From NCBI RefSeq assembly GCF_000155675.2, contig NC_020911.1:4640501-4704500 (forward strand): a stretch of DNA of 64,000 nucleotides, in the 5' to 3' direction. Below, piece by piece: positions 48,185-57,394 of this stretch. Position 1 is the first letter of the stretch; every line of letters begins with the position of its first letter. Below the pieces are notes generated by a model. That model worked only from the letters and a program-made list of their open reading frames with translations, was not told where the DNA came from and made no database searches. Source of the stretch: Octadecabacter antarcticus 307 (GTDB lineage Bacteria > Pseudomonadota > Alphaproteobacteria > Rhodobacterales > Rhodobacteraceae). A program made the translations under genes and the position numbers.

Positions 48185-48249
48185 TTGAGTTCCCTTTGCA
48201 GGACACTATTTTTAACAGCCTTTATAAAAAAGGTAAAATTAGTAATTTT

Positions 48250-48325
48250 TGGTGCCGCTGATAGGACTCGAACCTACTACCCCATCATTACGAATGATGT
48301 GCTCTACCAGATGAGCTACAGCGGC
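48250..48325 (-). tRNA. tRNA-Thr (anticodon CGU)
   Basis: 76 bases including encoded CCA. Acceptor stem GCCGCTG pairs with the 3' arm, D arm GCTCATCTGGTAGAGC, anticodon loop TTCGTAA (anticodon CGT, reads ACG), T arm TAGGTTCGAGTCCTA. It lies 43 bases after hemY and its 3' end points toward the IS6-damaged region. Confidence 0.95.
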
Positions 48326-48367
48326 CACAGCGCAGGGTTTAGCACCGCCCCATTCTTCCGAAAAGCT

Positions 48368-49840
48368 CTATTTTTCGTCATTGTTATCCGTCGCTATGGC
48401 AATCTCATTATTGACGACCTCGGCTTCCAAAATCTCAACGTCTGTGGTGTCCTTCGAGGGTTCGATTTTCCCGACGATAAGCGGTAACATTTCAACACCA
48501 GCGGGCATCGCAACTTCGCCTTTTGGCGGTTCACGCCAAGCCAAAGTATCAAAACCAGAACAATTGACGCAGACAGGCACCCAGGCTGGGTGGATGTGTT
48601 GGCAATTATCGCAAATCCATTGTGGGCCGCGCGTTGCGATCAACGCTTTAGAAAGCCACCCACGGACAACTGCATCAGTCGATCCTTCGCCGCGTTCTAT
48701 TGCTGCCATGATCGTCAGGCTTCGTGCCGTCGGGTCTTGCGCGACCAATTCGGTTATTGCGCGGCGCGCTTCTGGGAAATCTTCCGCAGCAAGGTTCAAC
48801 TCAGCCAAAAGCATTCTTGTCTCAGGGTGATCAGGATGCGCCTTCGTCAATGCACCAAAACGTTTGAGACGCACTGCCGGATCTTCATGGGGCGCAATCG
48901 CTGCGAATGCCGCTGCAAGATCTGGGTGCGGTGCAATATCCCATGCCTTTTTGATAACCCGCGTGGCAGCGCGGTCGGCGTTTTTATTGACGTGGGACTG
49001 CGCCGCCATGACAGCAGCGGGCACCAGATCAGGGGACATGCGGTTTGCCTCGATTGCAGCTTCTTGCGCCTCAAGCGTCGCACCTTCGGCAAACACACCC
49101 TTTGCCTCAGACAACGCCAACACAGCGTCGCGGCGGCGATGAACGTTGCGTGGCAGTTGTCCGGTCTTCAGCTTGGCGGTGAGTGTTTCGCGCGCGCCCT
49201 TCCAGTCGGATTTCTCAGCCTGAAGGCGCAGAAGTGTGTCCTGCGTTTCAACGTGCTTTGGTTTGATCGCAAACGCTTTCTGTGCCAACAACAGTGCCGT
49301 GTCCGTGTCGCCATCTTGCAGCTTTTGTTTCATAATTCCACGCACCCCGACGAAACGGGTTTTGTCGTTTGCAAGCAGCTTTCGATACGTCAGCTCAGCA
49401 GTCTTGCGATCCCCCGCAAGTTCGGCCGCTTGCGCGGTCAGCAGATTTGTCAACTCAGGCCGCTCAAGGAATTTTTCGGCGCGGTTTGCTTTGGCCATCG
49501 CCAAACGACCTTCGCCGGATGCCAGTGCCAACATGCCCTCTGACAACGCTTCGTATCCTTTGCGCTCACGGTTGCGGGAAAAATAGCGCGAGATCGCAGT
49601 TTCATCCCCGTTCAGGAATTTGAACGCTGCAACCGCAAGACCGACCAATTTGGAAACCAGCCAAACGAGGGCAACCAGAATGATCAGTCCGATCGCCATC
49701 TCAATAACCGAGAAACTGGCAGCTTGCCCACCAATATCAATCGTCGCACTGCCCTCCATTTCGAGCAACATGGTGGCGCCAAACGTGGCGGCCATTACGG
49801 CGCCAACGAAGGCCAAAATCTTTACAAGGGACCAGAGCAT
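48368..49840 (-). CDS. hemY: HemY-domain TPR membrane protein
   Basis: 490 residues. Two N-terminal membrane helices (ILAFVGAVMAATFGATML and MAIGLIILVALVWLVSKLV), then the HemY_N domain and TPR-like helices, with a CxxC zinc-like pair near the C-terminus (WICDNCQHIHPAWVPVCVNC, four Cys). Found with heme genes; function in heme synthesis is unproven. Follows the Mic60-like gene after 18 bases. Confidence 0.92.
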   Translation of the reverse strand: MLWSLVKILAFVGAVMAATFGATMLLEMEGSATIDIGGQAASFSVIEMAIGLIILVALVWLVSKLVGLAVAAFKFLNGDETAISRYFSRNRERKGYEALSEGMLALASGEGRLAMAKANRAEKFLERPELTNLLTAQAAELAGDRKTAELTYRKLLANDKTRFVGVRGIMKQKLQDGDTDTALLLAQKAFAIKPKHVETQDTLLRLQAEKSDWKGARETLTAKLKTGQLPRNVHRRRDAVLALSEAKGVFAEGATLEAQEAAIEANRMSPDLVPAAVMAAQSHVNKNADRAATRVIKKAWDIAPHPDLAAAFAAIAPHEDPAVRLKRFGALTKAHPDHPETRMLLAELNLAAEDFPEARRAITELVAQDPTARSLTIMAAIERGEGSTDAVVRGWLSKALIATRGPQWICDNCQHIHPAWVPVCVNCSGFDTLAWREPPKGEVAMPAGVEMLPLIVGKIEPSKDTTDVEILEAEVVNNEIAIATDNNDEK

Positions 49841-49858
49841 TTGTGTGCAGCCTCAGTT

Positions 49859-51181
49859 TTAATCAAAGGTTTCGGAAAGGGTCGCAATCGCATCGAGAAC
49901 GTCTGCACGTTGGGTCGCACGTGCGATCCAGTCATTCAGTTCAGCGCGGGCCACCTGCGGCAACGTTTCGAGTTCAGCCAAGGCATCGGCGACGCGGCCT
50001 TCTTTGATAGCCGCCTCTGCGCGCGACAAGACGGCATCAGGGCCTGCGCCCTCTTGCGGCGCAGTAGATCGCACATCAAACTGGCTGCGCAAGAACCCGC
50101 CAAACCCGCCCGCATCATCGGAAACGCCTTCAGCGCGCGCAGTTGCCAGTGCGGACCGCGCAGCAATTGGGAAGTCCTGAGTAAGCTGCGCAGTTGTCGC
50201 AACACCACTTTCGGCAGCATCAGTAAGAACAACTGGCAAATCATTCACGTCAATATCGGACAGGGCGTCACCGAAGGGCGCGCCTGTTTCAACAGCCGCC
50301 GCGACGCGGTTCAACGCAGCGCGCACGAAAGCATCCTGCGCGGTTACAATGGCCTCTTGTTCAAGCTCGGCTGCCTCTTGACGGATCGCTGCAAGATCAG
50401 CCTCGGCCTGCGCGGCCATAGACATCACATCCTCTTGTTGGGCAGTCATCTCTGCCCGAAGTTGGTCGATTTCAACCTGATAGGCACTCGGTCCTGTATC
50501 GGACATTGTGCCGTCTGCTTCGGGGGCTATCTCAACATCTGTCAAACGGTCATCAAAGGCAGTAATTTGCGTGCCAACTCTGTCAGAAAGTTCATTGAGT
50601 CGCGCAGTAGTCTGATCGGACAAATCAGAGATTTGTGCGTCAATGCTTGTTAAATCAAGGCTTGGGATATTCGCGATCTGCGCTTCAAGCGCCGCAATCT
50701 GATCAGCTTGCGCGGCCAGCTGAACGCTTATATCGCCTGATCGATTATTACGGTCGTAGACCGCAGCAATCACAAACCCGATCGTACCCGCGACAAGGCC
50801 CCCAATCAAAAGCGGAATAAATCCGCGTGATGTTGCGTTTTCACGTCGGGCAGGTGTCTGAACGGCATTAATCATCTCAGGTTCTTCTACCGGCTTGTCC
50901 AGTTCTTCTGTCGGGTTCGAGTCCGGTTCTACGGTGGGCGCAACGAACGCGTCCTCCACGCCCTCCACGCCCTCCACATCCAAACCGTCTTCGGGCGCGC
51001 CATCCAAACCAACGACACCTTCATCTTTCAGAATATCGTCCCCAATAGGATCGTCAGTCGCGGGTTCAGTGGTCTCTAACTCAGTCGTCTCATCCGCAGT
51101 ACTCTCAGACATTTCAACTGCATCAGTAACCGACGCGTCAACCTCGGATTCTCCGATTTTACCGTTAGTCGTCTTGGCCAC
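49859..51181 (-). CDS. COG4223 / Mic60 (mitofilin) homologue
   Basis: 440 residues. A long acidic N-terminal region (1-130), one membrane helix FIPLLIGGLVAGTIGFVIAAV, then a coiled coil (about 160-285) and a C-terminal mitofilin signature domain (VARAELNDWIARATQRADVLDA). Alphaproteobacterial Mic60 sits in the hemD-hemY operon and shapes intracytoplasmic or cristae-like membranes. Gene order hemD, Mic60, hemY supports this. Confidence 0.88.
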   Translation of the reverse strand: MAKTTNGKIGESEVDASVTDAVEMSESTADETTELETTEPATDDPIGDDILKDEGVVGLDGAPEDGLDVEGVEGVEDAFVAPTVEPDSNPTEELDKPVEEPEMINAVQTPARRENATSRGFIPLLIGGLVAGTIGFVIAAVYDRNNRSGDISVQLAAQADQIAALEAQIANIPSLDLTSIDAQISDLSDQTTARLNELSDRVGTQITAFDDRLTDVEIAPEADGTMSDTGPSAYQVEIDQLRAEMTAQQEDVMSMAAQAEADLAAIRQEAAELEQEAIVTAQDAFVRAALNRVAAAVETGAPFGDALSDIDVNDLPVVLTDAAESGVATTAQLTQDFPIAARSALATARAEGVSDDAGGFGGFLRSQFDVRSTAPQEGAGPDAVLSRAEAAIKEGRVADALAELETLPQVARAELNDWIARATQRADVLDAIATLSETFD

Positions 51182-51252
51182 GTTTACACCCTACTCACTT
51201 CACACAGGGCTAAATCGCCCCACCATCACTCTATCGTGGCGGTTGCAGACCC

Positions 51253-51942
51253 TCAAGCAATCAAACGCGCCGTCGCTTGCGCCATTGCGCGCATGTCATT
51301 GGCGTCTGATACCAAAATATTCAAAGGCGAAAGAACGCGCGATGCACCTGCGACTGCATCGCTTATCGCGACAACCACACAGCCGCCAAAATGCAGTGGC
51401 CAATTCTCCAATATCGATACTGTTTCGGCAGAAAATAACGGAATTATCACCATTTCACTACTCTCTAACGCATCACGGGCTGTTTGGGATGGACCCCGCG
51501 TCGCCTTGCGATACACAACTACGTCTTGGCACCGCAACCCTGCCTCGTTTAAACTTTTAGTGATATCCCCCCGCGCGATTGCACCGCGAATATGCAGCAA
51601 CGCGTCATCTGGTCGCTGCCTTAGAATCAGCGCCACCAAGTCGTCAGCAGAACCACCAGCACTGACGGAAACGTAACCTGCATCCGTTGCTGCATTTGCC
51701 GTGGCATCACCGACACAAAATGCAGGCCGTCCATTGCCCCGCGGCGCCTGTGCGACACCGGCTTGCGACGTGAAAATCGCAGTGTCGAAGTCCGGCATAT
51801 CAACGGACAAAGCCTCATTTTCGAAGGCAGGACTGGTGATCACGTCGAACTGGCCGGATACCGCACGAAGAGCATCAACAAACCGCTGCGCGTCTGCCTC
51901 TGGTCTCGTGACCAAAACGATAGGATTAACGAAGCGCGCCAT
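51253..51942 (-). CDS. hemD: uroporphyrinogen-III synthase
   Basis: 229 residues from the ATG at 51942 (AGAGGGA upstream). HemD fold of two Rossmann-like lobes: VLVTRPEADAQRFVDAL, IFTSQAGVAQ, AFCVGDATANAATDAGY, LLHIRGAIARGDI, and VIPLFSAETV. Closes hydroxymethylbilane into uroporphyrinogen III, the heme ring. First gene of the hemD-Mic60-hemY operon, divergent from tsaD. Confidence 0.9.
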   Translation of the reverse strand: MARFVNPIVLVTRPEADAQRFVDALRAVSGQFDVITSPAFENEALSVDMPDFDTAIFTSQAGVAQAPRGNGRPAFCVGDATANAATDAGYVSVSAGGSADDLVALILRQRPDDALLHIRGAIARGDITKSLNEAGLRCQDVVVYRKATRGPSQTARDALESSEMVIIPLFSAETVSILENWPLHFGGCVVVAISDAVAGASRVLSPLNILVSDANDMRAMAQATARLIA

Positions 51943-52027
51943 AGCAACATCCCTCTGACCATTGTGGCAATTGCGGCCAAGTGTTACCTGCGGAGTTTCC
52001 AGACGCAAGCAAACGGGCCTCCTTATC

Positions 52028-53122
52028 ATGTCGGCACCCCTTACCATCCTTGGCATCGAAAGCAGCTGCGATGACACAGCCGCCGCCGTCGTGCGCGGTG
52101 TCGCAGGCTCTGCCACCATCTTATCCAATATTGTCTTCGATCAGACCAAAGCACATGCTGATTTTGGCGGAATTGTACCCGAAATTGCTGCGCGCGCCCA
52201 TGCGGAAAAGATTGATCATGCAATCGAAGATGCATTGATGGTGGCCAATGTTGACCTGTCCGAAATCGATGCAATCGCGGTCACCGCCGGACCCGGTCTC
52301 ATTGGTGGCGTGTTGTCTGGTGTGATGTGCGCCAAAGGCCTTAGCGCCGCGACCGGCCTGCCGCTAATTGGCGTAAACCATCTGGCGGGTCATGCGTTGA
52401 CACCACAACTGACAGACAGCATCGCGTTTCCCTATCTGATGTTGCTGGTTTCTGGTGGTCATTGCCAGTTTTTGCTGGTGCAGGACCACGACAAATACAT
52501 ACGCCTTGGCGGAACCATCGACGACGCCCCCGGCGAAGCGTTTGATAAGACCGCGCGTATTCTTGGCCTTTCACAACCAGGCGGGCCCGCCGTTGAACAC
52601 GCCGCGAAAGACGGTGACGCGCGCGCATTCGCCTTGCCGCGCCCGCTTCTTGGCCGCGACGATTGCAACATGTCGTTCTCTGGTCTGAAGACAGCAGTTC
52701 TACGGGCTCGCGATGATGTGATAACAAAATATAGCGGCATTCCCTTGGCAGTTCGCGCCGACCTCTGTGCAAGTTTTCAAGCGGCTGTGACGGATGTCTT
52801 GGTCGGTAAATCGCGAAAGGCTTTGATCGCAGCACGCGCCATTTCACCCGATGTGAACACCCTAGCCGTCGCCGGGGGCGTCGCTGCGAACGGGACAATT
52901 CGTCAGGCGCTAAATGAACTTTGCGCCGAGACAGAGACTATTTTCGTCGCCCCACCTCTCGCTCTATGTACAGATAACGCCGCGATGATTGCTTATGCAG
53001 GATTGCTGCGCTTAACTGCTGGTATGACCGATGACTTGACCCTCTCTGCCCGACCAAGATGGCCACTCGACCAAACCAGTCCGACACTGCTGGGGAGCGG
53101 TAAGAAGGGCGCCAAAGCATGA
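52028..53122 (+). CDS. tsaD: tRNA N6-adenosine threonylcarbamoyltransferase
   Basis: 364 residues. [16 protein letters not shown] is the family opening; metal-binding NHLAGHALT (HxxxH), LVSGGHCQF, and [14 protein letters not shown]. Puts t6A at tRNA position 37 (ANN codons). Start at 52028, divergent from hemD. Its stop overlaps gpsA (ATGA). Confidence 0.97.
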   Translation: MSAPLTILGIESSCDDTAAAVVRGVAGSATILSNIVFDQTKAHADFGGIVPEIAARAHAEKIDHAIEDALMVANVDLSEIDAIAVTAGPGLIGGVLSGVMCAKGLSAATGLPLIGVNHLAGHALTPQLTDSIAFPYLMLLVSGGHCQFLLVQDHDKYIRLGGTIDDAPGEAFDKTARILGLSQPGGPAVEHAAKDGDARAFALPRPLLGRDDCNMSFSGLKTAVLRARDDVITKYSGIPLAVRADLCASFQAAVTDVLVGKSRKALIAARAISPDVNTLAVAGGVAANGTIRQALNELCAETETIFVAPPLALCTDNAAMIAYAGLLRLTAGMTDDLTLSARPRWPLDQTSPTLLGSGKKGAKA

Positions 53123-54081
53123 AGATCGCAGTTGCAGGCGCTGGGGCATTCGGAACAGGACTCGCGATTTCATTGGCCGCGAATGGGCCGGTAACACTTT
53201 GGGCCCGCAATTCAGATGTGGCCACTGAGATGGCAAAGTCGCGCGAAAATAAGGCACGTTTGCCGACCCATAAAATCCCACGTGATGTTCTGATATCTTC
53301 GGATCTTAAAGACGTATTTGGCGCTGAAACTGTCCTGCTCGCGATCCCAGCGCAAAAACTTGGGGCCTGGTTGGCAGAACACGCCCAACATCTTGCAGGC
53401 AAACGGTTGGTCGCCTGTTGTAAAGGTATCGATCAGACCACTTTGCGCGGTCCTGTGGCGCAGATTGAAGCGCACGTGCCAGATGCGATCGGCGCAATGC
53501 TGACGGGGCCAAGTTTTGCCGCCGACATCGCCAACCATTTGCCCACAGCCCTAACGTTAGCCTGCAAAAACGGGGACGAAGGGGCCTATTTACAAGCCTG
53601 CCTTTCGACCCCGACCCTGCGGCTTTACCTCAGTCATGACGTTATAGGTGCTGAACTTGGTGGTGCGCTCAAGAATGTGATAGCGATTGCATGTGGTGTT
53701 TGTATGGGCGCTGGTTTTGGCGAAAGCGCGCGCGCCGCTGTGATCACACGTGGGTTTGCAGAAATGCGGCGCATCGGTGGGGCGCTGGGTGCTGACCCCG
53801 AAACCCTTACAGGGCTGTCCGGCTTTGGCGATCTGGCCTTGACCTGTACGTCGGATGCATCGCGCAACTATCGTTTCGGTTTGGCAATCGGTGCTGCAAG
53901 AGATTTCGATCCAAACACCACGGTTGAGGGTGCGGCGACCGCCATATCAGTCACTAACCTTGCGAAACATCACGATCTTGATCTCCCGATCTGCCGTGTT
54001 GTTGCTGATCTATCATCTGGTAAGATTGACCCTGAAACCGCTCTCGCCACCCTTCTCTCTCGTCCCCTTAGAAAGGAATAA
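53119..54081 (+). CDS. gpsA: glycerol-3-phosphate dehydrogenase [NAD(P)+]
   Basis: 320 residues. NAD-binding [27 protein letters not shown], catalytic Lys in [12 protein letters not shown], and [19 protein letters not shown]. Makes the glycerol backbone of phospholipids. Translationally coupled with tsaD. Confidence 0.96.
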   Translation: MKIAVAGAGAFGTGLAISLAANGPVTLWARNSDVATEMAKSRENKARLPTHKIPRDVLISSDLKDVFGAETVLLAIPAQKLGAWLAEHAQHLAGKRLVACCKGIDQTTLRGPVAQIEAHVPDAIGAMLTGPSFAADIANHLPTALTLACKNGDEGAYLQACLSTPTLRLYLSHDVIGAELGGALKNVIAIACGVCMGAGFGESARAAVITRGFAEMRRIGGALGADPETLTGLSGFGDLALTCTSDASRNYRFGLAIGAARDFDPNTTVEGAATAISVTNLAKHHDLDLPICRVVADLSSGKIDPETALATLLSRPLRKE

Positions 54082-54083
54082 AC

Positions 54084-54356
54084 ATGCGCGTCGTTCTTAT
54101 TACTTGTGATAATCCTGCGTCCTTACAGATCCGTCTCGATAACCGCGACGCCCACCTAGCCTATATTGCTGAGACAGGCGTTGTCGAAATGGCGGGTCCG
54201 TTTCTGGACCTTAACGGCCAAATGTGTGGATCAATGATCATCATGAATGTTGACAGCATTGCGGCGGCGCAGGCTTGGGCAGACAATGATCCCTACCAAA
54301 AGGCCGGATTGTTCAAAGATGTCCGCATTGAGGAATGGAAGAAGGTCATCGGCTGA
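54084..54356 (+). CDS. YciI-family protein
   Basis: 90 residues, full length. Ferredoxin-like fold; carries the conserved His-Asp region NRDAHLAYI and GPFLDLNGQMCGSMIIM and the final DVRIEEWKKVIG. Many YciI proteins are dehydrochlorinase-like or of unknown role. Two bases after gpsA. Confidence 0.9.
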   Translation: MRVVLITCDNPASLQIRLDNRDAHLAYIAETGVVEMAGPFLDLNGQMCGSMIIMNVDSIAAAQAWADNDPYQKAGLFKDVRIEEWKKVIG

Positions 54357-54775
54357 TGCGTTACTGGCTGTTCAAATCCGAACCGTCCACGTGGGGCTGG
54401 GACGACCAAGTTGCCAAGGGTGATGCGGGCGAAGAATGGGACGGCGTGCGCAATTACCAAGCCCGTAATTTTATGCGCGAAATGGCCTGCGGTGATCGCG
54501 GTTTCTTTTATCATTCTCAAAAAGAGAAGGCCGTTGTCGGCATTGTTGAAGTCTGCGCACCAGCCCATCCCGACAGCACCATTGATGATGATCGATGGGA
54601 GTGTGTGGACATCAAGGCAGTTCGACCTTTCGAAACACCAGTGACGCTGGACCAGATCAAGGCCGACGACAGCCTAAGCGAAATGGTCCTCGTCAAGAAT
54701 TCACGGCTGTCTGTCCAACCTGTGTCCGACGATGAATGGCTGGCAATTTGTGCCCTAGGTCGGACAAACCCCTAG
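54356..54775 (+). CDS. EVE domain protein
   Basis: 139 residues. Opens MRYWLFKSEPSTWGW, the EVE signature, with GVRNYQARNFMREM and FFYHSQKEKAVVGIVEV. PUA/YTH-like fold proposed to bind modified bases. Conserved behind gpsA and yciI in roseobacters, so its presence is housekeeping rather than defence. Its start overlaps the yciI stop. Confidence 0.92.
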   Translation: MRYWLFKSEPSTWGWDDQVAKGDAGEEWDGVRNYQARNFMREMACGDRGFFYHSQKEKAVVGIVEVCAPAHPDSTIDDDRWECVDIKAVRPFETPVTLDQIKADDSLSEMVLVKNSRLSVQPVSDDEWLAICALGRTNP

Positions 54776-54833
54776 CTTTTTGACCCCATTCGTCCCTAAA
54801 ATCTGACCCAGATGAAAAACCCTGGGAGAAAAG

Positions 54834-55226
54834 ATGGATTTTATAGCTGTAATAGTGGCCGCATTTGCGGGTTTTGCGTTTGGGGCCGCCTGGTACATGA
54901 CGCTGTCAAAGCCATGGATGGACGCCGCCGGCATCAAAGCCAATGAGAATGGTCGGCCTGAGGGTGCCACGATGGTGCCCTACGTCATGGCGCTCGTTGC
55001 AATGATCCTTGTGTCGGGCATGATGCGTCACACATTTGCGCTTTCGGGCATCGAAACCGTCGGCAAAGGTCTGATTTCTGGCCTCGGCATCGGGCTGTTT
55101 TTCATTAGCCCGTGGATCATGATCAATAACGGCTACACCAATCGTCCGTTCAAGCTGACGCTGATTGATAGTGGTTATGCCACGTTCGGCTGTGCCATCG
55201 TTGGCGCAATCCTAACATTGTTCTAA
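54834..55226 (+). CDS. DUF1761 membrane protein
   Basis: 130 residues with four predicted membrane helices (DFIAVIVAAFAGFAFGAAWY near the start; LISGLGIGLFFISPWIMI in the middle). Motif FGAAWYMTLSKPW is typical of DUF1761. Function unknown. RBS GGGAG precedes the ATG. Confidence 0.88.
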   Translation: MDFIAVIVAAFAGFAFGAAWYMTLSKPWMDAAGIKANENGRPEGATMVPYVMALVAMILVSGMMRHTFALSGIETVGKGLISGLGIGLFFISPWIMINNGYTNRPFKLTLIDSGYATFGCAIVGAILTLF

Positions 55227-55228
55227 CT

Positions 55229-55274
55229 GTCTGGGAAAATGAAAGGGCCCAAGCACCCCGCCCAGACCCTTTCT
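55229..55274 (+). terminator. possible terminator or two competing hairpins after DUF1761
   Basis: Two overlapping pairings: GTCTGGG (55229-55235) with CCCAGAC (55261-55267), and GAAAGGG (55241-55247) with CCCTTTC (55267-55273). They share one base and enclose a GC-rich core, so they may form a cruciform-like or alternative structure. No long T run follows. Confidence 0.4.
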
Positions 55275-55291
55275 CTCACCAACGTGCACTC

Positions 55292-55417
55292 CTAAAAGCC
55301 ACCACACGTATCACTGAAATCGGTCCGGGCCATACTGACCGCTTTATTGGGATACACCTTGCGTTCCAATTCATGCAAATCAATTGCCCAGAAAATTCGT
55401 CTAAAATAAGAAAAGCC
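55292..55417 (-). pseudogene. C-terminal fragment of an unknown gene cut by IS6
   Basis: About 40 codons ending at 55292 (FSYFRRIFWAIDLHEL, then ERKVYPNKAVSMARTDF and a CGGF end). The frame continues upstream only into IS6 sequence on the antisense side. Not recognised. It is the last part of a gene that lost its start to the IS6 insertion. Confidence 0.55.
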
Positions 55418-55771
55418 GGGATCGTCAAGTTGCGGGGTATTTCCCTTCGGGGTATGCATTCGTATGACCAAGCCCAAGCAATCTGGCGCCTTCTTGGGCC
55501 ATCGTTTTTCTCCTGAGATCATCGCATACGCCGTCTGGGCCTATCACCGATTTCCCATGAGTTTGCGCGATGTCGAGGACTTGCTGGCAGCACGCGGGAT
55601 TATAGTCGGCTACGAGACCATCCGCGCTTGGGTAGCGAAATTCGGATCACAATATGCCAAGGTGATCCGCCGAGATCGACCCAAAGTGGCGGACAAATGG
55701 CACCTGGACGAAGTTGTCCTTCCGATAAACGGCAAGAAGTATTGGCTATGGCGCGCTGTCGACAGTAACGG
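55418..55771 (+). mobile_element. truncated IS6 copy (5' 354 bases only)
   Basis: Starts with the same terminal repeat as the full copy (GGGATCGTCAAGTTG), in opposite orientation, and carries the first 102 transposase codons before identity stops at 55771 (after GACAGTAACGG). The second terminal repeat and 3' half are missing, cut right at the deaminase gene. Not transposition-competent by itself. Confidence 0.9.
55464..55771 (+). pseudogene. truncated IS6 transposase
   Basis: 102 codons matching the full transposase from MTKPKQSG to AVDSNG, with a few substitutions (for example D9 to A, S49 to G). It lacks the second Asp and the Glu of the catalytic triad. The frame runs on through antisense deaminase sequence. 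Confidence 0.9.
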
Positions 55772-55785
55772 GTGGAGGTTGTGGT

Positions 55786-57315
55786 TTAGGGAGAGTACAT
55801 GTTCTCGCTTAGGGCGTGAACTTCGTTTTCGGTTCCCTCTATTGGTTGTTGGCCAATTCGCAGAATGCATTTTCCTTGATACCAATCTTCGATGGTTCCG
55901 TCAGATTTACGCCTTTTCTTTTTCTCAAAAATATCTCGATATCGTCGAGGTGATATACCTGCGAAATGTTCAAGTGTCATACCCAAATCTGAGTCCTTTG
56001 TATCGGATATTGCATATGAATAGAGCTGTCGTGTTTTACTCTTTGGATAAGGTTCAATAAAGACCAGACGGCTAATGCCAGCCGCAATAATATGCTTGGC
56101 ACAATTATGGCAGGGGAAGGTTGTAACATGCATTGTGGCACCTTGAATGCGCCTGCCAAGTCTAGCCGCATCAGATATTGAATTCATTTCTGCATGGACC
56201 ATACGGCCATACTCAGTAATGTCGCCAATTGCCGAGGCCATTATTGCTTTCCGCTTGTCCGAGTTATCAAGAATTCCTGATGGATCAAGATCATCTTTAA
56301 GTGACCCAGTTTGGTGCAAGGCTTTAAGAAAGTCGAAAACAATGCGGTTTGTTTCAGCTTTGTTGGCTTCACCCTTCTCATCAATATCGCGGTGTTTTTC
56401 TGTATCATCGTCCCAATAATTGCCACCGTTCGGTTTGGGAACTTCATTACATCCAATTGAAATGACGTCGGCTTCAGGCGTAAGAATCGCGGCTCCCACT
56501 TGTCTTGATAAGTCAACCGAACGAAGTGAGGCCATCTTCGCCATATATGCACCAAATTCGTCCCTAGTTGGTGAAATATCATTTCTACCGAAGAGTGCTT
56601 GTATAAATCGATGACAAGTGTCCTCAACGGTTTTTCTAGACCGCGCTTCAATAAAGACGTCGCCAAGATGAAAAATATCCCCAATTTTCTGGCCAAACGT
56701 GTCTTCGTCATCCTCGTCTTTCTTTATTAAATCATCAGCTTGTTCGGAGCACATTTCATTATTGAATGCAGGGTGCTGGTTGCCTATTAGCGTTATTAGG
56801 CTTTGTTTGCGTGCTGCCACGTCTTGAGTTATCGAGACCTGAATGAACTGTCGGCCATAGACCTTCGCAAGCAGATCAATTTCCTTCTCCCGCTTTAGTT
56901 GGCGGACGATGTACGCTGTCCCTTCTGCAGGAAGACTCTCGGAATCCGCACCACCCTCGATTTTTGTGCCTCGTGACTCATGCTCTTCCCGTCGCGCTTC
57001 ACGGATTAACCTGATGGCTTCGGCGGCAAGAACTGCTTCGTTACTGAGGAGTTGGCAGACTCTATTTCCTGCCTCCATCTTCTCTTCAATTAAGTTTATG
57101 TCTTCAGACTTTCCGGTCTTGGCTTCTATCAGACCCCCCAGAGAGTCACTCAGACCGATCTGTTTCGTCGAGTATCCGACCTTCCTGAGTTCGCCATCTA
57201 GAACAGTTTGCACTGTTGTGATGTCGCAACCGATGGGACCAACAAGGCCAATGACAAGTTCAGGCCGGTAGTTGCTGGCCCTTGTCGCTAAAGTTTTATC
57301 CACAACTTTACTCAT
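55786..57315 (-). CDS. AvcD/DcdV-type anti-phage cytidine-nucleotide deaminase
   Basis: 509 residues. N-terminal P-loop-like domain (VIGLVGPIGCDITT, residues 21-34; the usual Walker A Lys is absent) and C-terminal zinc deaminase domain: H374-A-E376 (MVHAEMNSI) and P401-C402-H-N-C405, with VFIEPYPKS behind, the arrangement of AvcD/DcdV proteins. These deplete deoxycytidine nucleotides during phage infection. ATGAGG nine bases before the start. Coding DNA is visibly more A/T-rich than its neighbours. Its stop is 15 bases from the IS6 remnant. No partner gene is recognised. Confidence 0.9.
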   Translation of the reverse strand: MSKVVDKTLATRASNYRPELVIGLVGPIGCDITTVQTVLDGELRKVGYSTKQIGLSDSLGGLIEAKTGKSEDINLIEEKMEAGNRVCQLLSNEAVLAAEAIRLIREARREEHESRGTKIEGGADSESLPAEGTAYIVRQLKREKEIDLLAKVYGRQFIQVSITQDVAARKQSLITLIGNQHPAFNNEMCSEQADDLIKKDEDDEDTFGQKIGDIFHLGDVFIEARSRKTVEDTCHRFIQALFGRNDISPTRDEFGAYMAKMASLRSVDLSRQVGAAILTPEADVISIGCNEVPKPNGGNYWDDDTEKHRDIDEKGEANKAETNRIVFDFLKALHQTGSLKDDLDPSGILDNSDKRKAIMASAIGDITEYGRMVHAEMNSISDAARLGRRIQGATMHVTTFPCHNCAKHIIAAGISRLVFIEPYPKSKTRQLYSYAISDTKDSDLGMTLEHFAGISPRRYRDIFEKKKRRKSDGTIEDWYQGKCILRIGQQPIEGTENEVHALSENMYSP

Positions 57316-57394
57316 TCAAAAATACCTCATGCCAGCGAAACCCTTGCGGTAAACCAATGAATGATTCATTTTAAAGATTCACAGGAAGACTTTC

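Noticed and set aside
48590..50653. Long plus-strand open frames opposite hemY and the Mic60-like gene
   Set aside because: Shadow frames of well-supported genes, Cys/Arg-rich without motifs.
54356..54775. EVE-domain gene as a defence gene
   Set aside because: EVE proteins occur in defence loci, but here it is part of the tsaD-gpsA-yciI housekeeping run.
55292..55522. 77-codon frame read as an intact gene
   Set aside because: Its first half is the antisense of IS6 sequence; only the last ~40 codons are chromosomal.
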